A stretch of 64,000 bases of DNA from JANMDS01 sp031430575 (GCA_031430575.1 JANPBT010000060.1:1-64000); one strand, 5' to 3'; counted from the stretch's first letter, positions 7,997 to 17,295 are shown. Notes: generated by a model not told the origin, from the sequence alone. A program made the numbers and translations.

Positions 7997-9307
7997 TTAC
8001 GACGACACTGCGCGCAAATCGACCACGCGCTTGGCTTTGCCCAGTGAGCGCTCGATCTTGCCAGGTTCGATCACGTTCACCGAGGCGCTAATGCCGATTA
8101 AATCTTTCATTTGCTGGGTCAATCGCTGCGCAGCCGCCTCCTGCTCCGCACGACTACTCGCCGGGCTGGCCTCGACATTGACGGTTAACTCATCCATCGT
8201 TTTGGGCCGCCGGATTTCACACTGATAATGCGCCGAGAGTGCGGGCTGCTTTAGCAGCAACTCTTCAATTTGGGTGGGAAATACATTAACCCCGCGAATA
8301 ATCATCATATCGTCGCTGCGACCCGTGATTTTCTCGATCCGGCGCATCGAGCGCACACTCGGTGGCAATAGGCGCGTGAGATCACGGGTGCGGTAGCGGA
8401 TGAGCGGCATGGCTTCTTTAGTGAGCGAGGTGAACACGAGCTCACCCTTTTGACCATCCGGTAGCACTTCACCGGTCGCCGGATCGATAATCTCGGGGTA
8501 GAAATGGTCTTCCCAAATCGTAGGGCCATCTTTAGTTTCGATACATTCGCAGCCAACGCCTGGGCCGATGACTTCTGAAAGCCCATAAATATCAAGGGCA
8601 TCGATGCCCATTTGATCTTCAATTTCTTGGCGCATCGCGTTAGTCCACGGCTCGGCGCCAAAAATGCCGATGCGCAAAGAGCTTTGCCTTGGATCGAGCC
8701 CTTGGCGGCGAAATTCTTCGGCCAAGGCCAAGCAATACGAGGGCGTAATCATAATGATTTTGGGCTTGAAGTCTTCGATCAACTGCACTTGTTTTTCGGT
8801 CTGCCCGCCGCTCATGGGCACTACCGTGCAACCCAATTTTTCTGCGCCGTAGTGAGCTCCGAGCCCGCCGGTAAAGAGGCCATAGCCATACGCCACATGC
8901 ACCATATCGCCAGCGCGCCCGCCAGAAGCGCGGATGCTACGCGCCATGACTGTTGACCACATCTCGATGTCGTTTTTGGTGTAACCCACGACCGTTGGCT
9001 TGCCCGTCGTGCCGCTACTGGCGTGGACACGCGCGACACGCTCGCGGGGAACCGCGAACATTCCAAACGGATAGTTGTCTCGCAAATCTTGCTTAGCGGT
9101 AAAAGGAAAAAGCCGCAGATCGGCCAGCGCGTTGAGATCAGTCGGGTGCACGCCTTTGGCATCAAAAGCGCGGCGCGTATGCTCTACATTTTTGTAAACA
9201 TGATGCAGCGTCCACTGCAAGCGTTTAAGTTGAATGGCTTGCAATTCGTCACGACTGGCGCGCTCTATCGTTTCGAGTTCAACTGGGGCTACGCGGTTTA
9301 CTGGCAT
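7997..9307 (-). CDS. paaK: Phenylacetate-CoA ligase
   Basis: Activates phenylacetate to phenylacetyl-CoA with ATP, the entry step of the aerobic hybrid pathway. The frame includes the AMP-binding loop SSGTTGKPTVVGYT, the YGLSEVIGPG motif and a C-terminal PaaK domain (TGRSDDMMIIRGVNVFP). I chose ATG 9307 because GAGGAGG lies 6 bases upstream; an in-frame TTG at 9325 would add six residues. From 9307 the protein has 436 residues, normal for PaaK. It overlaps the end of paaI by about 29 bases, so translation is coupled. Last gene of paaG-H-I-K. No repeat copy lies in this gene. Confidence 0.95.
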   Translation of the reverse strand: MPVNRVAPVELETIERASRDELQAIQLKRLQWTLHHVYKNVEHTRRAFDAKGVHPTDLNALADLRLFPFTAKQDLRDNYPFGMFAVPRERVARVHASSGTTGKPTVVGYTKNDIEMWSTVMARSIRASGGRAGDMVHVAYGYGLFTGGLGAHYGAEKLGCTVVPMSGGQTEKQVQLIEDFKPKIIMITPSYCLALAEEFRRQGLDPRQSSLRIGIFGAEPWTNAMRQEIEDQMGIDALDIYGLSEVIGPGVGCECIETKDGPTIWEDHFYPEIIDPATGEVLPDGQKGELVFTSLTKEAMPLIRYRTRDLTRLLPPSVRSMRRIEKITGRSDDMMIIRGVNVFPTQIEELLLKQPALSAHYQCEIRRPKTMDELTVNVEASPASSRAEQEAAAQRLTQQMKDLIGISASVNVIEPGKIERSLGKAKRVVDLRAVSS

Positions 9308-9749
9308 TACGGGCCTCCTCGTCAATCACATGGCCGGCAATGCGCGCGCTTTTGCCGCGAAAAACTGCAATCAGCACGTTGTTTTGATTAAAAACATCAA
9401 TATCGTAAACGCCGTGGCGACCATGCTGAACGCGCTCACAGGCAACCGCCCGCAACGCATCGCCGAGCATTGCAGGTGCTAAAAATTCTATCGTACAGCC
9501 CGAAGCAACGGTATTGAAGTTTGCGCCATTGCAGGCATAGGCAAAAGCGGTATCGGCGAGGGTAAAAATAAATCCACCGTGGCAAACGGCATGGCCGTTC
9601 AGCATATCAGCGGTAACGCGCATCGCAGCGGTGGCTGTACCTGCGGCGCAGTTTTCAATCGAAATACCCATTTTTTGAGCGGCGTGATCGCGCGCAAACA
9701 TCGCTTCGGCGACCCGCTGCGGCGTGATTTTGGGTACTGCTTCAGCCAT
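9279..9749 (-). CDS. paaI: Phenylacetyl-CoA-pathway hotdog thioesterase
   Basis: A hotdog-fold acyl-CoA thioesterase that releases CoA trapped in dead-end intermediates of the phenylacetate pathway. The chosen start MAEAVPKITP (9749) gives 156 residues; the longer open frame upstream overlaps paaH and lacks family similarity. The conserved segment GHAVCHGGFIFTLADTAFAY contains the HGG loop and catalytic Asp of PaaI. The ATG overlaps the paaH stop by 8 bases. The dispersed repeat at 9638 encodes ENCAAGT before the active-site region. Confidence 0.93.
   Translation of the reverse strand: MAEAVPKITPQRVAEAMFARDHAAQKMGISIENCAAGTATAAMRVTADMLNGHAVCHGGFIFTLADTAFAYACNGANFNTVASGCTIEFLAPAMLGDALRAVACERVQHGRHGVYDIDVFNQNNVLIAVFRGKSARIAGHVIDEEARNASKPRSPS
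9638..9655 (+). repeat. Dispersed repeat copy inside paaI
   Basis: TACCTGCGGCGCAGTTTT, AGTTTT flank variant; encodes ENCAAGT. Confidence 0.9.
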
Positions 9750-11283
9750 AAAAAGACTTACCCGTCCATAATTTATGCTGGAGCAGGGGCGAGATGCGAT
9801 AACGATCTTCCCCATAGACTTCATATAAGTTGCGAAGCACGCGCACGATGTAATCGATGCCAGCCTGCTGACCCCACTCGAAAGGTCCAAGTGGATAATT
9901 AGTGCCCATTTTCATTGCGGTATCGCAATCAGACATGCTGCAAACGTTTTGGAAAACAGCGTCTGCGGCCTCATTAACCAGCATCGCCACCGTGCGCGCA
10001 ACGGGCATACCGGGGACATCACCCACGCGAGAAACAGCGAAGCCTGCCTTTTGCATTAGCGCAAGCGCAGTGGCGTAAGCAAAATCGCTGCAGCCGCTGG
10101 CGCGCGCAAGCGCAATCCGTTTTGCCTTGCTGTAGTCAAGCGAAAGATCAAACGTAATCGTATTGGGTTGCGCTTCTTCAAACGCGATCTGACTGGCGCT
10201 GCGTCCATCGCCTAAGACGAGCTGCATACCATCGCCGACTAACGCGCCACGACCGCGGCTGCTATTGAGATCATAATCGATCAACACGCCATTTGATGAG
10301 AGCCGCTCAACCAAGGCTTGCGCTGGGCCTAACTTGCCCATCGCTTTCAGCGAAATCGGCGCGGCCAGCGTCGATTCTGGCTCGGTATCGGGCTGCGGTG
10401 CGGCCACATCGGGACCGTAGCGGAAAAAACCGCGACCGCTCTTGCGCCCAAGCCAACCGGCGGCGACAAACTCACGCTGCTCCAAGCTCGGCTGGAAGCG
10501 GCGATCATAGTCAAACCCGGCAAATACCGAATTTGAAACTGCGGCGTTGACATCATGCCCGATGAGATCCATGAGCGCACACGGCCCCATGCGAAAACCG
10601 CCGCACTCGGTCATGATTGCATCGAGTGTTGCTGGGTCAACGGCATCAACTTGCAACATGCGCCACGCTTCACCATAAAAAGGGCGGGCAACGCGATTGA
10701 CGATAAACCCGGGGCTCGAGCGGGTATGCACCGGCACTTTGCCCCATGCCCGCGCCGTGGCAAATGCCCGGGCAGAAACCGCAGCACTCGTGCCCAAACC
10801 GCTTACGATTTCAACCAGCGGCAAAATTGGCGCAGGGTTAAAGAAATGCAAACCCACGATACGATTAGGATGCTTGGCACGGGATGCGAGTTGGGTGATC
10901 GAAAATGAAGAAGTGTTGCTGGCGATAATTGCATCTGGGACTAACACCGATTCAAGTTGCGCAATCAATATCCGCTTCGCGTCGAGATCTTCGATGACCG
11001 CTTCGATTGCCATTTCTGCGCCGGACGCATCAGATAATGAGGGCACCGCAACGAGCCGCACTAGCGCTTCTGCCCGTTGCACTTCCGTCAACTTACCTTT
11101 TTCGACAAGCTGTTGCCAAGACTTCGCCGCTGCCTCGATCGCTTTGGTGGCTGCACCAACTCGCTCGTCAAAAATCATGACGTTTTGACCGGCACGGGCA
11201 GCGACTTGGGCGATACCCGCGCCCATCGTGCCAGCACCGATGACAAGAACGGTTGCGTCAGCGGAAATGGGGCGTGCCGTCAT
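9742..11283 (-). CDS. paaH: 3-hydroxyadipyl-CoA dehydrogenase
   Basis: NAD-dependent oxidation of 3-hydroxyadipyl-CoA to 3-oxoadipyl-CoA. The protein has 513 residues from MTARPISADA. The Rossmann motif GAGTMGAGIAQ opens the protein; a 3-hydroxyacyl-CoA dehydrogenase NAD domain and C-terminal domain fill residues to about 290, followed by a second C-terminal HAD domain (NEAADAVFQNVCSMSDCDTA) typical of PaaH. The open frame extends 21 codons upstream, but that part does not resemble the family; the ribosome site at the chosen ATG is weak, so the start is less certain. Neighbours paaG and paaI support the assignment. Confidence 0.93.
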   Translation of the reverse strand: MTARPISADATVLVIGAGTMGAGIAQVAARAGQNVMIFDERVGAATKAIEAAAKSWQQLVEKGKLTEVQRAEALVRLVAVPSLSDASGAEMAIEAVIEDLDAKRILIAQLESVLVPDAIIASNTSSFSITQLASRAKHPNRIVGLHFFNPAPILPLVEIVSGLGTSAAVSARAFATARAWGKVPVHTRSSPGFIVNRVARPFYGEAWRMLQVDAVDPATLDAIMTECGGFRMGPCALMDLIGHDVNAAVSNSVFAGFDYDRRFQPSLEQREFVAAGWLGRKSGRGFFRYGPDVAAPQPDTEPESTLAAPISLKAMGKLGPAQALVERLSSNGVLIDYDLNSSRGRGALVGDGMQLVLGDGRSASQIAFEEAQPNTITFDLSLDYSKAKRIALARASGCSDFAYATALALMQKAGFAVSRVGDVPGMPVARTVAMLVNEAADAVFQNVCSMSDCDTAMKMGTNYPLGPFEWGQQAGIDYIVRVLRNLYEVYGEDRYRISPLLQHKLWTGKSFYG

Positions 11284-11360
11284 AAAAGTGGATTCAGTTT
11301 TCAAATCAGAATTATGCAATTGTAATGAAATTGGGCATAAATTCAATGCTTTTTGGCTAT

Positions 11361-11377
11361 TTCTGCGCCGCAGGTAT
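11361..11377 (-). repeat. Dispersed repeat copy between paaG and paaH
   Basis: TTCTGCGCCGCAGGTAT on the plus strand, in the 143-base gap inside the paaGHIK run. Confidence 0.88.
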
Positions 11378-11426
11378 CGGCGAAGCCACGCTTTGCGGCC
11401 ACGCTTGCCGATTCGCCGGGAGAGAT

Positions 11427-12221
11427 TTAACTGCCTGTGAACTGAGCTCCGCGTTTTTCCATAAATGCCGCCACCCCTTCGCGGTAATCGTTGCTGCGCC
11501 CGAGGGTGCGCTGAATACTCGCTTCATGCATCAGTGATTGCGGAAGGTCGCGTTGCGCCGCGCTACGGATCACTTGTTTGATTTGGGTCATCGCCAATGG
11601 CGGTAGCGCCGCGATTTGCGCCGCGAGCTGATTCACTTCCGCTAGAAAAACATCGTCTGGCACGCATTTCCAGATAAGCCCGAGCTGATGGGCTTGGCTG
11701 GCGGGCATCTTGTCACCCGTGAGCGCAAAGCCTAGCGCCAGCGGCGTGCCGAGGGCTCGGGGTAAAAAGTAAGTGGAGCCCGCATCTGGAATGAGCCCGA
11801 TCTTGCTAAACGCCATCATGAAATTTGCGGATTGCGTCGCCACCACTAAATCGCAGGCCAATGCCAAGCTCAGCCCAGCACCTGCAGCAACGCCATTGAC
11901 CGCGGCGATCACGGGCACGCGCAACGTTGCAATTTTGGTCACCAACGGTTTGTAAAACGTCTCTAACGTATAGCCTAAATCAACTGGCGCGTCCGATGCG
12001 CAGACATACCGATCCGATAGATCTTGCCCGGCACAAAAACCGCGCCCTGCGCCTGTAATCACGACCACGCGCACGGCAGGATTGCCCTCAGCGGCCTCAA
12101 GTGCCTGCAACAGCGCGGCATGCGTTTCTGGGTTGAAAGTGTTGAGCTTTTCAGGACGATTGAGCGTGACCCGGGCGACGCCAGCAATCGTTTCTGATAA
12201 TACCGTTTCGAGCTCAGTCAT
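11427..12221 (-). CDS. paaG: 1,2-epoxyphenylacetyl-CoA isomerase
   Basis: Crotonase-fold isomerase converting ring-1,2-epoxyphenylacetyl-CoA to the oxepin, and acting again later in beta-oxidation. The protein has 264 residues. The crotonase segments ITGAGRGFCAGQDLSDR (oxyanion region) and NGVAAGAGLSLALACDLVVA are present, and AGQDL is typical of PaaG. Start ATG 12221 follows GGAGGAATC. First gene of paaG-H-I-K. The plain enoyl-CoA hydratase of the pathway is better matched by the gene at 20479. Confidence 0.92.
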   Translation of the reverse strand: MTELETVLSETIAGVARVTLNRPEKLNTFNPETHAALLQALEAAEGNPAVRVVVITGAGRGFCAGQDLSDRYVCASDAPVDLGYTLETFYKPLVTKIATLRVPVIAAVNGVAAGAGLSLALACDLVVATQSANFMMAFSKIGLIPDAGSTYFLPRALGTPLALGFALTGDKMPASQAHQLGLIWKCVPDDVFLAEVNQLAAQIAALPPLAMTQIKQVIRSAAQRDLPQSLMHEASIQRTLGRSNDYREGVAAFMEKRGAQFTGS

Positions 12222-12276
12222 TAAATGATTCCTCCAAAGAGAGGGTGATTTCAATTTCAACCCGGTCTATTTTTAC

Positions 12277-14979
12277 CTAGTCTGGCGATTGAGTCATCTC
12301 GGATGCCCTGCGCGCAATTAGCCACTGTGCGAGCGCAATTTCGCCCATTGGCCGGGCAATATCATAGCCCTGCACCGCATCGCAACCCGCCTCAAGCAAC
12401 GCTTCAAACACACCGCGATCTTCCACGCCTTCAGCGATCACTTGCACACCCAAACTGCGCGCAAGATTAATCGTTGCCCGCACGATTTCACGATCACGCG
12501 GCCGCGACTGCAAATGCGCAACAAACCCAGGATCGATCTTAATAAAATCAACTTCTAACGCACGTAATAGATGAAGGGACGAATAGCCGGTCCCAAAGTC
12601 GTCGATTGCAAGCCTAAATCCCGCGGCACGCAATGCACGCAAGGTCTCGAGCGCTCGCGGGGAGTCAACCAGCACGTCGGTCTCAGTGACTTCAAGGGTA
12701 ATCTGCGCTGGTGCGATCCCGTTGGCAGCGGCCGCAGCCAGTAAAAACTCAAAATCAAACCCTCTTAAAAGATTTGGCGAGAGATTGATACTGACCGTCA
12801 GATTCGTCGCTGCGAAATGGAGCTTTTTAGCGATACGCAAGCTATCGTTAACCACAAATTGGGTGAGCGCTTCAATCGAGCGGGTCATTTCTGCAAGCCG
12901 AATGAATTCCCCTGGCACCACCCGACCAAAAGACGGATGCTGCCAACGCACCAACGATTCAAATCCGAGCAGGTGCTCCCCGACCGCACTCACAATTGGC
13001 TGCATTTCAACAAACATTTCGTTGCGCGGGATTGCCGCGCAAATTTGCGTCATGAGCGTAAATCGGCGGTGGGTATGCCCGTCAAAATCCATTGCGTACT
13101 GGCAATGGCCGACGCGATCCCGCTTAGCGGCATACATCGCAACGTCCGCCCGACGCAATAATTCTTCAGGATCGCTTCCTTGCTGCGGCGAGATGACCCA
13201 CCCGAGCGAGCCACCCATCTCGATTTCCAAGCCGCGGATGAGAAACGGCTGATGCAGCGCGGCAACAATCTCGGCCGCAAGCGCTTGCGCGTCGAGTTGC
13301 GAAATACCGGGCACGAGCAGCGCAAATTCATCGCTGCCGAGGCGGGCAATTAAAGCGCCGGGGCGCCTGCCTAAAAGCGGGCGCAATCGCGGCGCAACGC
13401 CGTGCAGCAAGACATCGCCTGCCGCGTGCCCCAAAGTATCGTTAAGCTCTTTGAAGTGATCGAGATCTACGAGAAATGTTGCGCAACTATTGGAAAGACT
13501 CGCTGCTTGAATCTGCTCTCGAAATGAGGTGAGAAATTGCCCACGATTGGGCAACCCGGTCAGCCCATCATGCGTGGCGCGGCGCATGAGCGCACGTTGC
13601 ACATCGTGCTTCGCGCCCGCTTGGCATTGCATCCCCCAAATTTCTACGAGATAGCCGCGCTCAACCACACCGAAGAAGGAGTGGCTCATCCATACATTGT
13701 CATCGCCACTTGGTAACAGTCGGGTCTGCACCTCGCGATCTACCAAAAAATAGCGGGCGCGCACCCATTCAGCAAGCTCACGCTCAAGTAAATCTCGATC
13801 TACAAACTCCGCAGGTCCGTGCCCAATAAATTGCTGCAAATCAACCGATCGCGTCGGGTCGTTGGGCATACTCAAGCTCACCAGCTTGCTTCTGGCGATC
13901 ACTTGTGCGACTTGCTCGGCATCTGGCGCATGCACCGATACGGGAGGATCGACTTTGGCGCGCCAGACCATATCTTGCCCGGCGGCACGTTGCGCATGGG
14001 TATGGCGCATCGAATCTGCTAACGCAGATTGGAAAATGCGTCGATCCGCTGTTTCTAAAATCGTGCCGACTAAATCGCCCAGCGAGGCCGCAAACGCTTG
14101 CTCATCGGGAGTCCATGTGCGTCGGCCATTGATGGATTCATTGCAAATCACCCCGACAACCCGGCCTTCACGGCGTATTGGGGCATCAAGCATTGAATCA
14201 ATGCCTAGCGGGATTAAATAAGACTCCTCGTATTCGGCCGTGCGCGGATCGCTATGGGCGTCTGCTGCATTTAAGACCCGGGCAATTTCTGCAGCGCGAA
14301 AGTAGCGCGGGTATTGCGCCGCACTTAACACCACACCTTGGGTCATGCGCTCTTCGCCAGCGCTCTCACTTTCGCAGAGCATTTCGCAGCGTAATTCACT
14401 GTGATCATGATTGAAGAGCCAAACCCCGCAGCGGCTGACATTAAGCGTCTTTGCAGCGATGCGGGTAATGACTTCGAGCGCTTGGATAATGCGCGCATCG
14501 GTGACATCGGGATTTTTAGCCAAACCCACTAAAACTTCTTGCTGGAGCGCGCGACGCAGCTCCGCATGCCGCTGCTCAGAGGCATCAATCATCGCGCCAG
14601 AAATCGTCGCGTTGCCGGCGCCTTGCGCGCGCTGCCCACGCAAAATCAGCCACCGCCCATCGCGCTGGCTGGCATTGACCCGAAATTCAACATTGACGGG
14701 TTCATCGGTCGCGCGGGAAAGCTCAAGCGCGCGGCGCACGCTCGGGCGATCTTTTGCATTGATATATTCAAGCAAAAGCGCAAGCCCAATCGGCTCGTTG
14801 GCGCGCCGGTTGGGCAGCTCAAAAAGATCGTGATACAGCGTCACTAAATCGGTGCGGGTATCCCATTCCCAGACGCCCACCGCGCCTGCATGGATTGCAA
14901 GCGCAAGCCGCTGTGTTGTGAGCGGGTCATTGGCGACCAAATCGCACCCCGCGGCAAGCTTATCGTTTGTGTCACGCAT
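12277..14979 (-). CDS. Multidomain PAS-GAF-GGDEF-EAL cyclic-di-GMP protein
   Basis: A 900-residue signalling protein with no clear membrane helix. Domains in order: a PAS-like sensor (about 25-145), a GAF domain (about 150-310), a second PAS-like segment (about 335-455), GGDEF (about 466-630) and EAL (about 640-890). The GGDEF signature is GSDEF, one change at the second position. The EAL motif reads ESL, but the catalytic surroundings are intact: EVTETD, IDDFGTGYSSLHLLR, VDFIKID, VIAEGVED, QGYDIARPM. Phosphodiesterase activity is therefore plausible, with cyclase activity uncertain. I used ATG 14979 rather than the in-frame TTG at 14991. It lies between the two arms of the paa regulon, 55 bases upstream of paaG on the same strand. 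Confidence 0.92.
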   Translation of the reverse strand: MRDTNDKLAAGCDLVANDPLTTQRLALAIHAGAVGVWEWDTRTDLVTLYHDLFELPNRRANEPIGLALLLEYINAKDRPSVRRALELSRATDEPVNVEFRVNASQRDGRWLILRGQRAQGAGNATISGAMIDASEQRHAELRRALQQEVLVGLAKNPDVTDARIIQALEVITRIAAKTLNVSRCGVWLFNHDHSELRCEMLCESESAGEERMTQGVVLSAAQYPRYFRAAEIARVLNAADAHSDPRTAEYEESYLIPLGIDSMLDAPIRREGRVVGVICNESINGRRTWTPDEQAFAASLGDLVGTILETADRRIFQSALADSMRHTHAQRAAGQDMVWRAKVDPPVSVHAPDAEQVAQVIARSKLVSLSMPNDPTRSVDLQQFIGHGPAEFVDRDLLERELAEWVRARYFLVDREVQTRLLPSGDDNVWMSHSFFGVVERGYLVEIWGMQCQAGAKHDVQRALMRRATHDGLTGLPNRGQFLTSFREQIQAASLSNSCATFLVDLDHFKELNDTLGHAAGDVLLHGVAPRLRPLLGRRPGALIARLGSDEFALLVPGISQLDAQALAAEIVAALHQPFLIRGLEIEMGGSLGWVISPQQGSDPEELLRRADVAMYAAKRDRVGHCQYAMDFDGHTHRRFTLMTQICAAIPRNEMFVEMQPIVSAVGEHLLGFESLVRWQHPSFGRVVPGEFIRLAEMTRSIEALTQFVVNDSLRIAKKLHFAATNLTVSINLSPNLLRGFDFEFLLAAAAANGIAPAQITLEVTETDVLVDSPRALETLRALRAAGFRLAIDDFGTGYSSLHLLRALEVDFIKIDPGFVAHLQSRPRDREIVRATINLARSLGVQVIAEGVEDRGVFEALLEAGCDAVQGYDIARPMGEIALAQWLIARRASEMTQSPD

Positions 14980-15175
14980 TTTTGTCGTCAACCAATTTGC
15001 TGCGGTAGCGTATTGCGTTACCGAATTGCATTATGTCTTGAGCATAGCTGAAATTTTTGCGCAACGCAATGATGCCCGCAACGAAGCTGCGGGTTTGCGC
15101 CGTACTCGTCACGGTATTCGCACCACGAACCGCCTTGCCTCCGCTATTGACAGGCCTGCCGTGCGTCAAGGCAAC

Positions 15176-15204
15176 TTGACCGACCGGTCGGTCGGGAATA
15201 AAAT
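15176..15204 (+). promoter_or_regulatory. paaA promoter with embedded TetR-type operator
   Basis: TTGACC (15176-15181), a 17-base spacer and TAAAAT (15199-15204) form a near-consensus sigma-70 promoter. The perfect 16-bp palindrome GACCGACCGGTCGGTC (15178-15193) overlaps the -35 box and spacer, so a bound repressor would block RNA polymerase. The TetR-family gene at 19851 is the natural candidate. Confidence 0.8.
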
Positions 15205-15230
15205 CTGATTATGCGAAATAAGGGCTAGTT

Positions 15231-16256
15231 ATGTATACCCAATCGATGGACGTCGAAAAAAATATTGCCCACCCTGCCACGCAAAATCACAATACCGAGG
15301 CGCAGATATTATTTGATGACAAGATGGTGCGCGATGAAAAGATCGAGCCACGCGACTGGATGCCTGATGCTTACCGCAAAACGCTTGTGCGCCAGATTTC
15401 GCAGCATGCCCATAGTGAGATCGTGGGCATGTTGCCCGAAGGCAATTGGATTACCCGCGCGCCTTCGCTTAAGCGCAAGGCAATTTTGTTGGCCAAAGTG
15501 CAAGATGAAGGCGGCCACGGGCTCTACCTTTACGCCGCTGCCGAGACTTTGGGCGTCGCCCGCGATGATTTGATTCAAGCACTGCATAGCGGCAAAGCGA
15601 AATACTCCTCCATTTTTAATTACCCCACCCTGACCTGGGCTGATGTGGGCATCATTGGCTGGTTAGTCGATGGCGCAGCGATCATGAATCAAGTGCCGCT
15701 CTGCCGCTGCAGCTATGGACCTTACGCGCGGGCGATGATCCGCATCTGTAAAGAAGAGAGCTTTCATCAGCGCCAAGGCTTTGAGATTTGTAATACCCTG
15801 GCTGCGGGCACGCCCGCGCAAAAAGAGATGCTGCAAGATGCGCTCAATCGCTGGTGGTGGCCGACGGTGATGATGTTTGGCCCGTCTGATGCCGCGTCCA
15901 TCCATAGCGCGCAGACCTCCGCTTGGGGCATTAAGCGCGTATCAAACGACGAGCTTCGGCAAAAATTTATCGATGCCACGGTATCGCAAGCCTATTTCAT
16001 GGGGCTTACGATTCCCGACGCTGCTCTCAAGTGGAACGAATCGACGCAGCACTATGAAATCGGAGAGATTGATTGGAGCGAGTTTTGGCGGGTGATCGAG
16101 GGCAATGGCCCGTGCAATCAAGAGCGGCTTGCCGCGCGCGTCGATGCTTACGCCGATGGTGCGTGGGTGCGAGAAGCAGCACTGGTCTACGCCCGCAAAA
16201 ATGCCGAAAACTGCGCCGCAGGTATGAGCGCCTCTGCAGAAAAGAAAGTGGCCTGA
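15231..16256 (+). CDS. paaA: Phenylacetyl-CoA epoxidase, catalytic diiron subunit
   Basis: Large subunit of the PaaABCE monooxygenase that epoxidises the ring of phenylacetyl-CoA. The protein has 341 residues; the ferritin-like diiron ligands lie in RKAILLAKVQDEGGHG and EESFHQRQGFE, typical of PaaA. First gene of a tightly packed operon; its TGA overlaps the paaB ATG. The start follows AAGGGCTAGTT. An exact repeat copy near the 3' end encodes NCAAGMS in the last 15 residues (16207), so the C-terminal tail is repeat-derived. A further, weak match (ATACCGAGGCGCAGATATT, 15292-15310) lies near the 5' end. Confidence 0.96.
   Translation: MYTQSMDVEKNIAHPATQNHNTEAQILFDDKMVRDEKIEPRDWMPDAYRKTLVRQISQHAHSEIVGMLPEGNWITRAPSLKRKAILLAKVQDEGGHGLYLYAAAETLGVARDDLIQALHSGKAKYSSIFNYPTLTWADVGIIGWLVDGAAIMNQVPLCRCSYGPYARAMIRICKEESFHQRQGFEICNTLAAGTPAQKEMLQDALNRWWWPTVMMFGPSDAASIHSAQTSAWGIKRVSNDELRQKFIDATVSQAYFMGLTIPDAALKWNESTQHYEIGEIDWSEFWRVIEGNGPCNQERLAARVDAYADGAWVREAALVYARKNAENCAAGMSASAEKKVA
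16207..16225 (-). repeat. Dispersed repeat copy at the paaA 3' end
   Basis: AAAACTGCGCCGCAGGTAT on the plus strand, AGTTTT flank variant; encodes NCAAGM. Confidence 0.92.
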
Positions 16257-16534
16257 TGGAGCTGCCATTGTGGGAAGTTTTCATTCGCAGCAAGCAAGGC
16301 TTGGATCACAAACACGTCGGCAGTTTGCACGCCGCTGATGCCGCGCAAGCGGTAAATATGGCGCGCGATGTCTACACGCGCAGGCAAGAGGGCGTGAGCC
16401 TTTGGGTCGTACGTGCGGCGCAGATTACAGCGTCAGACCCCGACGATAAAACCGCGCTTTTTGATCCGATGGCTGATAAGGTCTATCGGCATCCGACCTT
16501 TTATGAGATTCCACCCGAAATTGGGCATATGTAA
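16256..16534 (+). CDS. paaB: Phenylacetyl-CoA epoxidase subunit PaaB
   Basis: Small structural subunit bridging the PaaAC heterodimers. The 92-residue protein starts MELPLWEVFIRSKQGLDHKH and contains HVGSLHAADAAQAVNMARDVYTRR, both family hallmarks. Its ATG shares a base with the paaA stop (TGATGG) and its TAA shares a base with the paaC start (TAATGG), showing translational coupling on both sides. A diverged repeat copy at 16410 encodes VVRAAQI. Confidence 0.95.
   Translation: MELPLWEVFIRSKQGLDHKHVGSLHAADAAQAVNMARDVYTRRQEGVSLWVVRAAQITASDPDDKTALFDPMADKVYRHPTFYEIPPEIGHM
16410..16427 (+). repeat. Dispersed repeat copy inside paaB (diverged)
   Basis: TACGTGCGGCGCAGATTA; one core change. Encodes VRAAQIT. 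Confidence 0.65.
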
Positions 16535-17295
16535 TGGCTGGCGAAACAACGGCGCATGTCGAATATTTGTTGCGGCTTGCCGATACCAACTTAATTTGGG
16601 CGCATCGCTTAAGCGAATGGACGGGGCACGGCCCTGTGCTCGAAGAAGATATTGCGCTGGCCAATATCGGGCTTGATGCCATTGGGCAAGCGCGCATGCT
16701 TTACCAACACGCTGGCGCGCTTGAAGGAAAGGGTCGCGATGAAGATGCGCTCGCCTATTGGCGGGATCAGGGGCAATATCGCAATTTCACGCTTGCTGAA
16801 TTGCCCAAAGGCGACTACGCGTTTACGATCATCCGTAATCTTGCGCTCGCCATTTACTTTCTGCATCTGTGGGAAGCGCTGCAAGCCTCCAGCGACCCGC
16901 AGCTCGCAGCGATTGCTCAAAAAGCGGTGAAAGAATCGCGCTACCACGTTCGCCATGCCCGCGATTGGACGGTGCGTTTCGGCGCAAGTACGCCAGAAGC
17001 CCGCCGTCGTGTCGAAGCCGCGCTGCTCACCGTGTGGCGCTATTTAGGTGAAATGTTTGCCGATGATGCGGTCGATACCGCTGCTGTCGCCGCAAATGTA
17101 AGCATACCTGCGGCGCAGATTTTGCCAATCTGGACGCAAACGATGGCCGATATCCTCGCCGATGCGACGCTTGCGATGCCACCGCGCAGTGCGTTTGAAA
17201 GCGCGGGCAAGCGTGGCATTCATGGCGAGCATCTCTCGCTTTTGCTAGCAGAAATGCAAAGCGTTGCCCGGGCGTTTCCGGGGGCCAAATGGTAA
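16534..17295 (+). CDS. paaC: Phenylacetyl-CoA epoxidase subunit PaaC
   Basis: Ferritin-like, non-catalytic partner of PaaA. The protein has 253 residues; HRLSEWTGHGPVLEEDIALA and the ANIGLDAIGQARMLY helix match the family, as does the late EHLSLLLAEMQSVARAFPGA. The repeat copy at 17104 encodes SIPAAQILP in a region between helices. It overlaps paaD by up to 7 bases. Confidence 0.95.
   Translation: MAGETTAHVEYLLRLADTNLIWAHRLSEWTGHGPVLEEDIALANIGLDAIGQARMLYQHAGALEGKGRDEDALAYWRDQGQYRNFTLAELPKGDYAFTIIRNLALAIYFLHLWEALQASSDPQLAAIAQKAVKESRYHVRHARDWTVRFGASTPEARRRVEAALLTVWRYLGEMFADDAVDTAAVAANVSIPAAQILPIWTQTMADILADATLAMPPRSAFESAGKRGIHGEHLSLLLAEMQSVARAFPGAKW
17104..17122 (+). repeat. Dispersed repeat copy inside paaC
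   Basis: Exact consensus; encodes IPAAQIL. Confidence 0.92.

Noticed and set aside
9308..9325. TTG 9325 as the paaK start
   Set aside because: GAGGAGG is placed correctly for ATG 9307, and the extra residues would lie further inside paaI.
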